64,000 nt of DNA from contig NC_013743.1 of NCBI RefSeq assembly GCF_000025325.1, forward strand, positions 1,984,001 to 2,048,000. The letters are read 5' to 3'. Positions within the stretch are counted from its first letter, which is position 1. Every line of letters starts with the position of its first letter. This document shows positions 18,876-26,996 of the stretch, piece after piece. Source of the stretch: Haloterrigena turkmenica DSM 5511 (lineage in GTDB: Archaea; Halobacteriota; Halobacteria; Halobacteriales; Natrialbaceae). The notes beneath the pieces were generated by a model. That model was not told the origin of the DNA. It saw only the letters and a list, made by a program, of their open reading frames with translations, and ran no database searches. A program made the position numbers and the translations under genes.

Positions 18876-19556
18876 GTGAGTTCTGCACTGTTCGTCGTCA
18901 GCGAAGAGGGGTATTGGGGAGAAGAATGCGTCGAGCCGCTCGAGTCGCTCTCGGAGGCGGGCTTCGAGATCACGGTCGCGACGCCCTCGGGGAAGCCGCC
19001 GTCGGTCGACGAACGCTCGATCGACCCCGATGAGGTCGGCGAGGAGACCGCCGAGCACGTTCGAGAGGTCCACGAGAACGACGAGCGACTGAACGATCCG
19101 ATCCCGACGGCTCAGGCCGAGGCCGAGGGCTACGATGCGGTCGTCTTCCCCGGCGGCCACGGCACCGAGTGGGACGTCAATCAGGACAGCGACGCGCGAC
19201 GCCTCCTCCGCGAGGCCGTCGCCGGCGACGACGGCAAGGCGCTGGTCGTCTGCCACGCCGTCGGCATCCTCGCGTTCGCCCGCGACCGACAGGGCGCGTT
19301 CATCGTCAACGGCCGCGACGTCACCGGCTTCCCCAACGAGTGGGAGGAGGGCATCGTCGACGAGAACGACCTGATGCCCAGCGGACGCAAGCTCCCCTAC
19401 TGGGTCGAAGACGAGGTCAAGGCGGCCGGCGCCAACTGGGACGCCGAACTCGACGCGGACACCAGCGTCACCGTCGACGGCGACCTGCTGACCGCCCGCG
19501 GTCCCGGCTCCTCGAGCGCGGCGGCCGAGACGCTGCTCTCCGAACTCGGTGAGTAA
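18876..19556 (+). CDS. DJ-1/PfpI family protein (class I glutamine amidotransferase-like, Hsp31/YajL group)
   Basis: A 226-residue protein starting at GTG (18876). FPGGHGTEWD and the nucleophile elbow ALVVCHAVG (Cys-His) are the family signatures; the WGEEC motif near the N-terminus is typical of the Hsp31/glyoxalase III-like group. Members deglycate proteins or convert methylglyoxal. A T-rich TTTTTAG patch about 28 bases upstream may be the TATA box, consistent with a leaderless GTG start. It is divergent from hsp20, perhaps a shared stress context. Confidence 0.85.
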   Translation: MSSALFVVSEEGYWGEECVEPLESLSEAGFEITVATPSGKPPSVDERSIDPDEVGEETAEHVREVHENDERLNDPIPTAQAEAEGYDAVVFPGGHGTEWDVNQDSDARRLLREAVAGDDGKALVVCHAVGILAFARDRQGAFIVNGRDVTGFPNEWEEGIVDENDLMPSGRKLPYWVEDEVKAAGANWDAELDADTSVTVDGDLLTARGPGSSSAAAETLLSELGE

Positions 19557-19711
19557 CGGCCCCACCGTACGCACCGACGACCCGATAGCGTCCGTCGATA
19601 TCCGATTTCCACCCTCGGTCGGACGACTCTCGTGTGACCGTTCGCGGCTCGGGCCAGTCCGGATCGACCGCCGACCGAGCGAGTTATCCCCGCTGGTTCC
19701 CGAGCACGACT

Positions 19712-19885
19712 GTGGTCCCCGCTGAATCGAACCCGTCCGCAGAAGTCCGCTTAGAGAGCCGTAGCTACCGAATTACGGTCGACGACGGCCGCGAGTCGTT
19801 CTTCGCGCTCAGCATCGAAGACGCCGCCAACGAGGACGCGTGGCTCATGTCGGACACCGTCGTCGCCCTCGAGAACATGCGATAG
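19712..19885 (+). CDS. small conserved haloarchaeal protein (DUF7331-like)
   Basis: About 57 residues. The recognisable core is the C-terminal half, SRSYRITVDDGRES then EDAANEDAWLMSDTVVALE. I prefer the GTG at 19712 because a TATA-like GTTATCC lies about 28 bases upstream, which would give a leaderless message. The frame is open from a GTG at 19634 as an alternative. Function unknown; the protein is soluble and acidic. Confidence 0.6.
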   Translation: MVPAESNPSAEVRLESRSYRITVDDGRESFFALSIEDAANEDAWLMSDTVVALENMR

Positions 19886-20007
19886 TTCGACCGTGCCGTA
19901 CTCGGCGGACGGTCGCATCGGGTCGCTCGAGTCCGTCCCACGTCGGTCGCGACGTCGCGCGTCGTCGATGGGAAAGCGCTTCAAGCGGGACGCCGTTTTC
20001 CGATCCG

Positions 20008-20823
20008 ATGAATCGTCGGACCCTGCTGGCCACCGGCAGCGTTGTCGCCGGAATGGTTACCGCTGGCGTCGCGAGTCAGCCGTCGGGTAACGACCGGCTG
20101 CTCGCGGCCGCTCGAGCGCCGAGCGACGCGGGCGAGGCTGAGACGCACACGGAACGACTCCTTCCTGATACCGATCACGAGACGCCGCTGTACGAAATCG
20201 AGTCGCCGCGGGACGGTCCGACGGCGATGGTGTTCGGCGGCGTCCACGGCGACGAGCGAAGCGGGATCGCGGTCGCTCGCGAGGTCGTCGACTGGCGTCC
20301 CGACGCGGGCACGCTCGTCGTCGTCCCCGAAACGAACCGCGTCGCCGTCGAGAACGACGAGCGGGAGGGCCCCGACGGCGATCTGAACCGCCAGTTCCCG
20401 GCCGGGCAGGAGCCGACGAGCGAACTCGCACGCGGGATCTGGGACGCCGTCGAACGCCGCGAGCCGGACGTCGTCCTCGACCTCCACCGCTCGCTCGGCG
20501 TCTACGGACTTCACCGGGAGTACGTCGGGCAGGCGGTCTTTCACTCGCCGGACGCCCGCGGCGACGAACTCGCCGACGCGCTCGATACGGACGGCGTCCC
20601 TTGGTATCTCCCCTTCCACCGGTTCACGGCCCGGGAGACCGACCTCTCGAGTCCCCTGCTCTTTCAGAAGGCCGCCCGCGAACTCGAGTCGACGGCCTAC
20701 CTCTTCGAGACGACTGAGTTCTTGCTCGACCGCGAGACGAGGGTCGAACTGACGCGGTTGGCAGCGGCACACGTCCTCGCGATGCACGGCCTGCTCGAGG
20801 TCGAGGCCGGAGGTGCCGAATGA
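20008..20823 (+). CDS. exported succinylglutamate desuccinylase/aspartoacylase-like (M14) protein
   Basis: A 271-residue protein. The N-terminus MNRRTLLATGSVVAGMV is a Tat-type signal peptide (twin Arg plus hydrophobic stretch), so the enzyme is probably exported folded, as usual in haloarchaea. The zinc site of the AstE/AspA branch of M14 carboxypeptidases is visible as GGVHGDERSG (His and Glu) and VLDLHRSLG (third ligand His). It probably removes an acyl or amino-acid group from a small molecule or peptide. It overlaps the next gene by 4 bp. Confidence 0.8.
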   Translation: MNRRTLLATGSVVAGMVTAGVASQPSGNDRLLAAARAPSDAGEAETHTERLLPDTDHETPLYEIESPRDGPTAMVFGGVHGDERSGIAVAREVVDWRPDAGTLVVVPETNRVAVENDEREGPDGDLNRQFPAGQEPTSELARGIWDAVERREPDVVLDLHRSLGVYGLHREYVGQAVFHSPDARGDELADALDTDGVPWYLPFHRFTARETDLSSPLLFQKAARELESTAYLFETTEFLLDRETRVELTRLAAAHVLAMHGLLEVEAGGAE

Positions 20824-21167
20824 CGACCGAACGCGAGCGTCCGAGGGACGGTGCGAGTGCTGCGCTCGAGCGGTACCTGCCGGCGTCGCTCCGCCGGGCC
20901 GTCGCGAGCCCCGCGACGTTCGTCGCCTTCGCGGCGCTGGTCGTCCCCTTCGCCCTCGGTTGGCTCGAGACGCGGTTCTTCTCGCCGCTCGCGCTCCCAG
21001 GATATCTGCTCTACAGCGTCGGAACGGCGATCGGAAACGCCCTCGCGCCGCGCTTCGAGTTCTGGATCTACTGGGTGCCGTTCCTCGGCGCGAACTATGC
21101 GATCGCGGTCACCGTCGGGTACGGATACGAGCGGTGGCGCAACCGGGCGACGAACGCGAACGACTGA
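20820..21167 (+). CDS. small membrane protein coupled to the M14-like gene
   Basis: A 115-residue protein with two or three hydrophobic segments (about 33-48, 55-75 and 86-104). Its ATG overlaps the upstream stop codon (ATGA), so translation is coupled. It may anchor or accompany the exported M14-like protein, but this is only contextual. No family recognised. Confidence 0.7.
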   Translation: MTTERERPRDGASAALERYLPASLRRAVASPATFVAFAALVVPFALGWLETRFFSPLALPGYLLYSVGTAIGNALAPRFEFWIYWVPFLGANYAIAVTVGYGYERWRNRATNAND

Positions 21168-21206
21168 ATCAGTCCCTTTTTACGCGACGGCGGGGAACCA
21201 TCGGGT

Positions 21207-21416
21207 ATGAGCTTCGAGGAAGACGATCGCGTCGTCCTGAACGACGAGCACAGCGAGTTCGACGGACAAACGGGCACCGTCAGCCAGACGATGGAGTCAA
21301 TGTTCGGCGACGTCACCTACACCGTCAGCTTCGAGGACGGACAAGAGACCGGCGTCCCCGAGGACGACCTCGAGGCGGCCGACGAGGACGAGGACGCGGA
21401 CGAAGACGAGGAATAA
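21207..21416 (+). CDS. small KOW/SH3-barrel-like acidic protein
   Basis: A 69-residue protein. FEEDDRVVLNDEHSEFDGQTGTV resembles the beta-hairpin of KOW or DUF1918-like SH3 barrels, with the GxxGTV turn. The last 20 residues are almost only Asp and Glu. It may bind nucleic acid or a protein partner; no more can be said. Confidence 0.7.
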   Translation: MSFEEDDRVVLNDEHSEFDGQTGTVSQTMESMFGDVTYTVSFEDGQETGVPEDDLEAADEDEDADEDEE

Positions 21417-21479
21417 CGACGCCCCCGATCGCGCGGTTCGGCGCGACCGGTTCACGGACACGAACGCGAACAGCTTCAG

Positions 21480-21932
21480 ATGCCACAGATCCCGCTTCAC
21501 TACGTCGACTTACGCACGTTCTGCTACGCCACCGAGGACGAGAAACGCGTCGAGGAGGCCCTGCGCACGTTTCTGCCCGACGGCGACGATGACGAACCGT
21601 TCGAGATCGAACGCGCCGAGAGCGAAGGCCACTACGGCGACCGCATCCTGGTCCTCTCGGCCCGCGTCGAGAAGGCCGACGACGTCCGCCACGTCCTCTC
21701 GCGGCTGGCCGACCTCGAGAGCTTCGACGACGTGATCGACGAACTCAACGAGCGGGTCACCGAGAACACCGAACTCTTCTTGCGACTCGACAAGCAGGCC
21801 GCCTTCGAAGGGGACGTCCGGCTCGGCGACGGGATCACCTTCCGCGGGAAGGTCGAGGCCTATCCCGCCAAGAAGGAGCAGGCCGTCGACAATGCCCGCG
21901 AGGTCCTCGAGCGACTGCGCGAGCAGGACTGA
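21480..21932 (+). CDS. RNA-binding protein of the COG1325 type (exosome-associated)
   Basis: A 150-residue alpha/beta protein: PLHYVDLRTFCYATEDEKRVEEAL at the start and FEGDVRLGDGITFRGKVEAYP in the second half match the archaeal COG1325/UPF0201-like RNA-binding family often encoded with exosome components. There are no exosome genes next to it here. It presumably acts in RNA processing. Confidence 0.75.
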   Translation: MPQIPLHYVDLRTFCYATEDEKRVEEALRTFLPDGDDDEPFEIERAESEGHYGDRILVLSARVEKADDVRHVLSRLADLESFDDVIDELNERVTENTELFLRLDKQAAFEGDVRLGDGITFRGKVEAYPAKKEQAVDNAREVLERLREQD

Positions 21933-22030
21933 TTCCGATTCTCGCCGCCGTCGAGCCGTGATCGCTCGTCGTCGGTGAGGCGATTTTGCCCCGTACGGCC
22001 GACCGTAGTCGTCCGGTTGCGAAGCCCTTT

Positions 22031-22044
22031 TGACTGGCCAGTCA
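22031..22044. promoter_or_regulatory. palindromic operator, probable TetR-repressor site
   Basis: TGACTGGCCAGTCA is a perfect 14-bp palindrome about 27 bases before the TetR gene start and next to the TATA-like CTTTT. The CAGTCAGTAA extension resembles known TetR-family half-sites. It is placed to block transcription of the TetR-MATE operon, so autorepression is likely. Confidence 0.7.
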
Positions 22045-22069
22045 GTAAGTTCGGGTAACACGATCTCGA

Positions 22070-22771
22070 ATGTCCGACGATACCGTCGACGATCTCATGG
22101 AGGCGACGTACCGGGCGCTGTGCAAACACGGCTACGCGGAGTTGACGATGCAGGATATCGCCGCGGAGACGGACAAGAGCAAGGGCACCTTGCACTACCA
22201 CTTCGACGGCAAGGCCGATCTCCTCGAGTCCTTTCTCGGCTTCCTGCTCGATCGGTTCGAGGACCGACTTGAGACGCTCGCCGGCGAGACGCCGGCCGAG
22301 CGGCTCCACGCGCTGTTCGACGAGTTGCTGACGGCGAGCGACGACGACGCCGAGGAGTTCCGGACGGCGATCCTCGAGATCAAGTCCCAGTCGCCGTACA
22401 ACGAGGCCTACCGGGAGCGGTTGACCGAGTTCGACCGGACGATGCACGACCGAATCGCGGACTTCGTCGGGGACGGAATCGAAGCCGGACAGTTCCGCGA
22501 GGACGTCGATCCCGACGAGACCGCCGAGTTCCTCGTCACCGTCTTCCACGGCGCCCAGACGCGCGCGGCGGCCGTCGATCGGTCCCTCGAGCGGACCCGG
22601 CGGTACGTCCACGCGTACATCGACGACCTGCGGGTCGACGACTCGAGTCCGGACGGAGATGACGCGTCAGCGGCCGACGGGACGGCGGACGCCTCGTCGG
22701 CCGCCGAGACCAGCGCGACGGCGGAGGACGGCTCGGAGAACGCGGGCGGAGACGAGTCGGAGGGGGAATAG
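22070..22771 (+). CDS. TetR/AcrR family transcriptional repressor
   Basis: A 233-residue regulator. The N-terminal HTH is typical: LMEATYRALCKHGYAELTMQDIA, then DKSKGTLHYHFDGKADLL. Residues 60-180 form the ligand-binding helical domain; the last ~45 residues are a disordered Ser/Ala/Glu tail. Its stop is directly followed by the MATE start (22772), so it is co-transcribed with the pump it most likely controls. Confidence 0.9.
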   Translation: MSDDTVDDLMEATYRALCKHGYAELTMQDIAAETDKSKGTLHYHFDGKADLLESFLGFLLDRFEDRLETLAGETPAERLHALFDELLTASDDDAEEFRTAILEIKSQSPYNEAYRERLTEFDRTMHDRIADFVGDGIEAGQFREDVDPDETAEFLVTVFHGAQTRAAAVDRSLERTRRYVHAYIDDLRVDDSSPDGDDASAADGTADASSAAETSATAEDGSENAGGDESEGE

Positions 22772-24232
22772 ATGAGCCTCGCGGACCGCCTCTCGACCCT
22801 CTTTAAAGGCCGCGAGGAGTTCGACCTGACCGAGGGCGGGATCGCGCGGCCGCTGTTCTACCTCTCTTTGCCGATCATCGTCACGAACCTGTTGCAGACC
22901 GCCTACAACCTCATCGACACGTTCTGGCTCGGCCAGTACAGCACGGACGCGCTGGCGGCGATCAGTTTCGCGTTCCCATTGGTCTTCCTGTTGATCTCGG
23001 TCGGGATGGGGCTGTCGGTCGCCGGGAGCGTCCTCGTCGCCCAGCACATCGGTGCGGACGAAGAGAGCGAAGCGGAGTACGCCGCCTCCCAGACCGTCGC
23101 GCTGTCGCTGCTGGGTGCGACCCTCATCGGGGTCGTCGGGTTCGGCTTCGTCAGGGAACTCCTCGGGCTACTGGGCGCCTCACAGGCCGTGTTGCCGCTG
23201 GCGACCGACTACATGCGGGTCATCTCGCTCGGCATGCCCTTCATGTTCGGCTTCTTCGTCTTCATCGCGCTCATGCGGGGGTACGGTGACACGATCACGC
23301 CGATGCTCGTCATGTTCGGCTCGGTGTTGCTCAACGTCGTCATCGACCCGTTCCTGATCTTCGGCTGGGGGCCGTTCCCCGAACTCGGGATTCAGGGCGC
23401 GGCGATCGCGACCGTCTTCTCCCGGGGGCTCGCCCTCGTCGTCGGCCTCGCGATCATGTTTCGCGGCGCGAGGGGCGTCGAGATTCGACTACGGCAGATG
23501 CGCCCGGACCTCTCGTACGCGCGGAAACTCGTCGAGATCGGCATCCCGGCGTCCGTCGAGGGGATGGGCCGGGCGCTGTCGATCAACCTACTGCTGGTTA
23601 TCGTCGCCTTCTTCCCGGACACGGTCGTCGCCGCCTACGGCGTCGGAACGCGGGTGTTCTCGGTCATCTTCCTGCCGGCGGTGGCGGTCGCCCGCGGCGT
23701 CGAGACGATGACCGGCCAGAACGTCGGCGCCGGCAAACCGGACCGCGCGGCCGACGCCGCCAACTTCGCGGCTCGAGTCATGTTCGTCGCGCTGGGCGCC
23801 CTCGGCGTCGTGGCGTGGCTCGGCGCGCGGCCGATTATCGCCGTGTTCACCACCGATCCCGAGGTCGTCGACATCGGGGCGACCTTCCTCCGGTACGTCG
23901 CGCCATCGTTCGGCTTCATCGGCGTGATGCGGGCGTACAACGGGAGCTTCCGTGGAACTGGCAAGACGCTCACGGCGGCAGCGATCGTCCTCGTGATCTA
24001 CGCCGGCGTCCGACTGCCGATCGCGTACGGGCTCTCGACTGCGACGGCGATCGGCTACGAGGGCATCTGGATCGCCTTCGCCGTCTCGAACGCCGTCGGC
24101 GCCGCCCTCGCCTACGGCTGGTACCGACGGGGCACCTGGCGGGACGCCGACGTGCGCGATGCCGATGCCGACCCCGGGCCCGAAGGGATCGGCGACGAAC
24201 TCGAGGTCGGGGAGACGAGTACCGATGACTGA
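22772..24232 (+). CDS. MATE family multidrug efflux transporter
   Basis: A 486-residue membrane protein with about 12 hydrophobic segments in two homologous halves. The first half starts with IARPLFYLSLPIIVTNLLQTAYNLID and the second near residue 245 with YARKLVEIGIPASVEG, as in NorM/DinF-type antiporters. The C-terminal 35 residues are acidic and cytoplasmic. It exports cationic compounds in exchange for Na+ or H+. It lies in an operon with the TetR repressor. Confidence 0.9.
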   Translation: MSLADRLSTLFKGREEFDLTEGGIARPLFYLSLPIIVTNLLQTAYNLIDTFWLGQYSTDALAAISFAFPLVFLLISVGMGLSVAGSVLVAQHIGADEESEAEYAASQTVALSLLGATLIGVVGFGFVRELLGLLGASQAVLPLATDYMRVISLGMPFMFGFFVFIALMRGYGDTITPMLVMFGSVLLNVVIDPFLIFGWGPFPELGIQGAAIATVFSRGLALVVGLAIMFRGARGVEIRLRQMRPDLSYARKLVEIGIPASVEGMGRALSINLLLVIVAFFPDTVVAAYGVGTRVFSVIFLPAVAVARGVETMTGQNVGAGKPDRAADAANFAARVMFVALGALGVVAWLGARPIIAVFTTDPEVVDIGATFLRYVAPSFGFIGVMRAYNGSFRGTGKTLTAAAIVLVIYAGVRLPIAYGLSTATAIGYEGIWIAFAVSNAVGAALAYGWYRRGTWRDADVRDADADPGPEGIGDELEVGETSTDD

Positions 24233-24251
24233 CGGTCGAACCCCCGTCAGT
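24228..24251. repeat. inverted repeat (8-bp arms) just after the MATE gene
   Basis: ACTGACGG and CCGTCAGT are separated by eight bases and overlap the MATE stop codon. The arms resemble the half-sites of the operator at 22031-22044 (ACTG.C/G.CAGT). It could be a transcript-end hairpin or a second repressor site for the antiporter gene downstream. Confidence 0.5.
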
Positions 24252-24383
24252 GAAGTGTCCGAGAGACGACGGATAGAACTGAGTGGTGTTGCTATGAGCC
24301 GCGAGGATCAGCGGATACGCCACCGTCTCAGCGGGCAGGCACAGGGACGTGGCCGTCTCGTCACCGGAGCGAGGTGGTGACCG

Positions 24384-25622
24384 ATGGTCGAAGCCGTCCA
24401 GATCGACATCCTGAGCCTCCTGCTCGTTCTGACGGTCGCGTGGATCTTCGGCGCGGTCGCCGAGCGCTTCGGCTACCCGACGATGATGGGGGAGCTGTTC
24501 GCCGGCATCGTGTTCGGGCCGCCGCTGCTCGGGCTCTTACACCCATCGGAGCTGTTGACCGTCCTCGCCGAACTCGGCGTGTTCCTCCTGATGGTGTTCG
24601 TCGGGATGGAGGTCGACCTCCGGGAACTGTTCCGGCTCGGGCCGCAGTCGCTGCTGATCGCCTTCGGCGCCTTCGTCATCCCGTTCGGGCTCGGGTACGG
24701 CGCGGGGATCTGGCTCGACGTCTCCGTCGGCGCGGCCCTGTTCCTCGGGCTCGCGATGGCCGCCACGTCGCTGGCCACGAAGTCCCGGATCCTCGCGGAC
24801 CTCGAGCTTCTGGACACGCGGATCGCGAACGTGTTGCTCGGCGGGGCGTTGGCCTCCGACGTGGGGGTGCTCGTCGCGTTCGCCGGCGTCGACAGCTACG
24901 TGACCGCGGGCGCGTTCGACGCGACCGAGATCGCCCTGATCCTCGCCAAGGCGCTCGGCTTCTTCGTGATCACGCTGGTGCTGGGCTACCGCTTCCTGCC
25001 CGTCGCGTGGCACCACATCGAACGCCAGCGCGAGCGGTACGGCTTCGTCGATCACACGACCGCGTTCACCTTCGCCTTGCTCGTCTCGCTGCTGTTCGCC
25101 TACCTGGCGACGCTCGCGGAACTGCACATGATCATCGGCGGCTTCATGGCCGGCATGTTCCTCCGGCAGGCCGACGTCGAGCCCTCGCTCTACGAGCACA
25201 TGCACACGGTCATCTACGACCTCGCGATGGGACTGTTCGCGCCTATCTTCTTCGTGACGGTCGGGTTCGACATCACGTTCGGCGTGTTCTCCGACTCGCT
25301 GGGAATCCTCGTCGTCCTCGTCGCCATCGCCTTCCTCGGGAAGATCGTCGGCTCTTGGCTGTTCTCGCTGCCGACGTCGCTGACCTCGAGAGAGGGACTC
25401 GTCGTCGGCTTCGGGATGAACGGACGGGGGACCGTCGAGATAATCATCGCCACCGTCGCCCTCGAGGCCGGCGTCATCGACACCGAAATGTTCTCGATTC
25501 TGGTCTTCATCGCGATCTTCACCACCGCGCTCGTCCCCGTGACCGTCACCTGGGGCGTGCGCCTGCTCGAGCGGGCCGACGAACTCGTCTACGTCGACGC
25601 GGACGCCGCCTCGAGCGACTGA
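24384..25622 (+). CDS. CPA2-type cation:proton antiporter (Kef/NapA-like)
   Basis: A 412-residue protein with about 12 hydrophobic segments. The N-terminal GAVAERFGYPTMMGELFAGI and LGVFLLMVFVGMEVDL are characteristic of monovalent cation:proton antiporter-2 proteins. No RCK/TrkA or USP domain follows, so it is a transport-only unit. It probably exchanges Na+ or K+ for H+ in the cytoplasmic membrane. It may be read from the MATE transcript or from its own promoter in the 151-bp spacer. Confidence 0.85.
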   Translation: MVEAVQIDILSLLLVLTVAWIFGAVAERFGYPTMMGELFAGIVFGPPLLGLLHPSELLTVLAELGVFLLMVFVGMEVDLRELFRLGPQSLLIAFGAFVIPFGLGYGAGIWLDVSVGAALFLGLAMAATSLATKSRILADLELLDTRIANVLLGGALASDVGVLVAFAGVDSYVTAGAFDATEIALILAKALGFFVITLVLGYRFLPVAWHHIERQRERYGFVDHTTAFTFALLVSLLFAYLATLAELHMIIGGFMAGMFLRQADVEPSLYEHMHTVIYDLAMGLFAPIFFVTVGFDITFGVFSDSLGILVVLVAIAFLGKIVGSWLFSLPTSLTSREGLVVGFGMNGRGTVEIIIATVALEAGVIDTEMFSILVFIAIFTTALVPVTVTWGVRLLERADELVYVDADAASSD

Positions 25623-25772
25623 TCGAACTCCGTTCTCGAGCGACCGATCGGTTCGAGACTCGTTCTCGAGTCGCTCTCGGTTCTCACGTGGGCGGTGTCG
25701 AATCGTCGCTCGAGGGCGCTGGTTTATTTCGTTTGGGCCAAGCGTTATTCGGTTCGGTACCGTATCTCATAT

Positions 25773-26918
25773 ATGACACCACTCCCGTTCGATCCCTTGC
25801 AAGTGGGTGCCGCAGACCCGCTCCTGTTCGTCGGCGCGCTGGTGCTCGTCGTCGTGATCGCCACCGTCTGGTCGATGGTCGAAATCGTCGACGCCTACGA
25901 CAGGGGCGCGCTCACCGTCCTCGGCGAGTATCGCAAACTGCTCGAGCCCGGACTGAACATCGTCCCGCCGTTCGTCTCGCGGGTCTACGACTTCGACATG
26001 CGGACCCAGACGCTCGACGTGCCGAGTCAGGAGGCGATCACGCGCGACAACTCCCCGGTCACCGCCGACGCGGTCGTCTACATCCGGGTGATGGACGCCA
26101 AGCGCGCGTTCCTCGAGGTCGACGACTACGAGCGCGCCGTCTCGAACCTGGCCCAGACGACGCTGCGCGCCGTGATCGGCGACATGGAACTCGACGACAC
26201 GCTCTCCCGCCGCGAGATGATCAACGAGCGGATCCGGCAGGAACTGGACGAACCCACCGACGAGTGGGGGATCCGCGTCGAAAGCGTCGAGGTCCGCGAG
26301 GTCACGCCCTCGAAGGGCGTCAAGGGCGCGATGGAGGAACAGACCTCCGCCGAGCGACGCCGCCGTGCGATGATCCTCGAGGCCCAGGGTGAACGCCGCA
26401 GCGCCGTCGAGAAGGCCGAGGGAGACAAGCAGTCGAACATCATCCGCGCCCAGGGTGAAAAACAGAGCCAGATTCTCGAGGCCCAGGGTGACGCGATCTC
26501 GACCGTCCTGCGTGCGAAGTCCGCCGAGTCGATGGGCGAACGCGCCGTCATCGAGAAGGGGATGGAGACGCTCGCCGAGATCGGCCAGGGCGAGTCGACG
26601 ACGTTCGTCCTCCCGCAGGAACTGACCTCGCTGGTCGGCCGCTACGGCAAGCACCTCTCGGGGAGCGACGTCGAGGCCGACGGGGCGGACCTCGAGAGCC
26701 TCGAGTTCGACGCGGAGACCCGCGAACTGATCGGGCTGGACGATATCTCCGAGATGCTCGGCGAGATCGAGAACGTCGAGATGGACGTCGAGGCGATGGA
26801 ACAGGAGGCCAAGGCGATCCAGGAGGGCGAGGACATGCCGGAGGCGGGCGGCGAGACGATCGACATCGCGGAGACGCGCCAGGAGACGGACGGCGACGGC
26901 GATTCCGACGACGACTGA
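25773..26918 (+). CDS. SPFH domain (stomatin/prohibitin-like) membrane protein
   Basis: A 381-residue protein with one N-terminal membrane segment (about residues 17-36) and the SPFH domain after it (YDRGALTVLGEYRKLLEPGLN onward). A long coiled coil follows, with repeated EAQGE/RAQGEKQS units around residues 205-245, then an acidic tail. Such proteins form large rings that organise membranes and proteases. The ATG at 25773 was chosen since it directly precedes the TM helix and follows an AT-rich promoter patch (about 25719-25770). The YcaO gene follows 78 bp later. Confidence 0.9.
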   Translation: MTPLPFDPLQVGAADPLLFVGALVLVVVIATVWSMVEIVDAYDRGALTVLGEYRKLLEPGLNIVPPFVSRVYDFDMRTQTLDVPSQEAITRDNSPVTADAVVYIRVMDAKRAFLEVDDYERAVSNLAQTTLRAVIGDMELDDTLSRREMINERIRQELDEPTDEWGIRVESVEVREVTPSKGVKGAMEEQTSAERRRRAMILEAQGERRSAVEKAEGDKQSNIIRAQGEKQSQILEAQGDAISTVLRAKSAESMGERAVIEKGMETLAEIGQGESTTFVLPQELTSLVGRYGKHLSGSDVEADGADLESLEFDAETRELIGLDDISEMLGEIENVEMDVEAMEQEAKAIQEGEDMPEAGGETIDIAETRQETDGDGDSDDD

Positions 26919-26996
26919 CACCGACGCCCTCGCGATACTCGCGACCGATCGCGACCGAGCGCGGCCCTTTTGATGCCGGCCTGTGAGTAATTCGGT

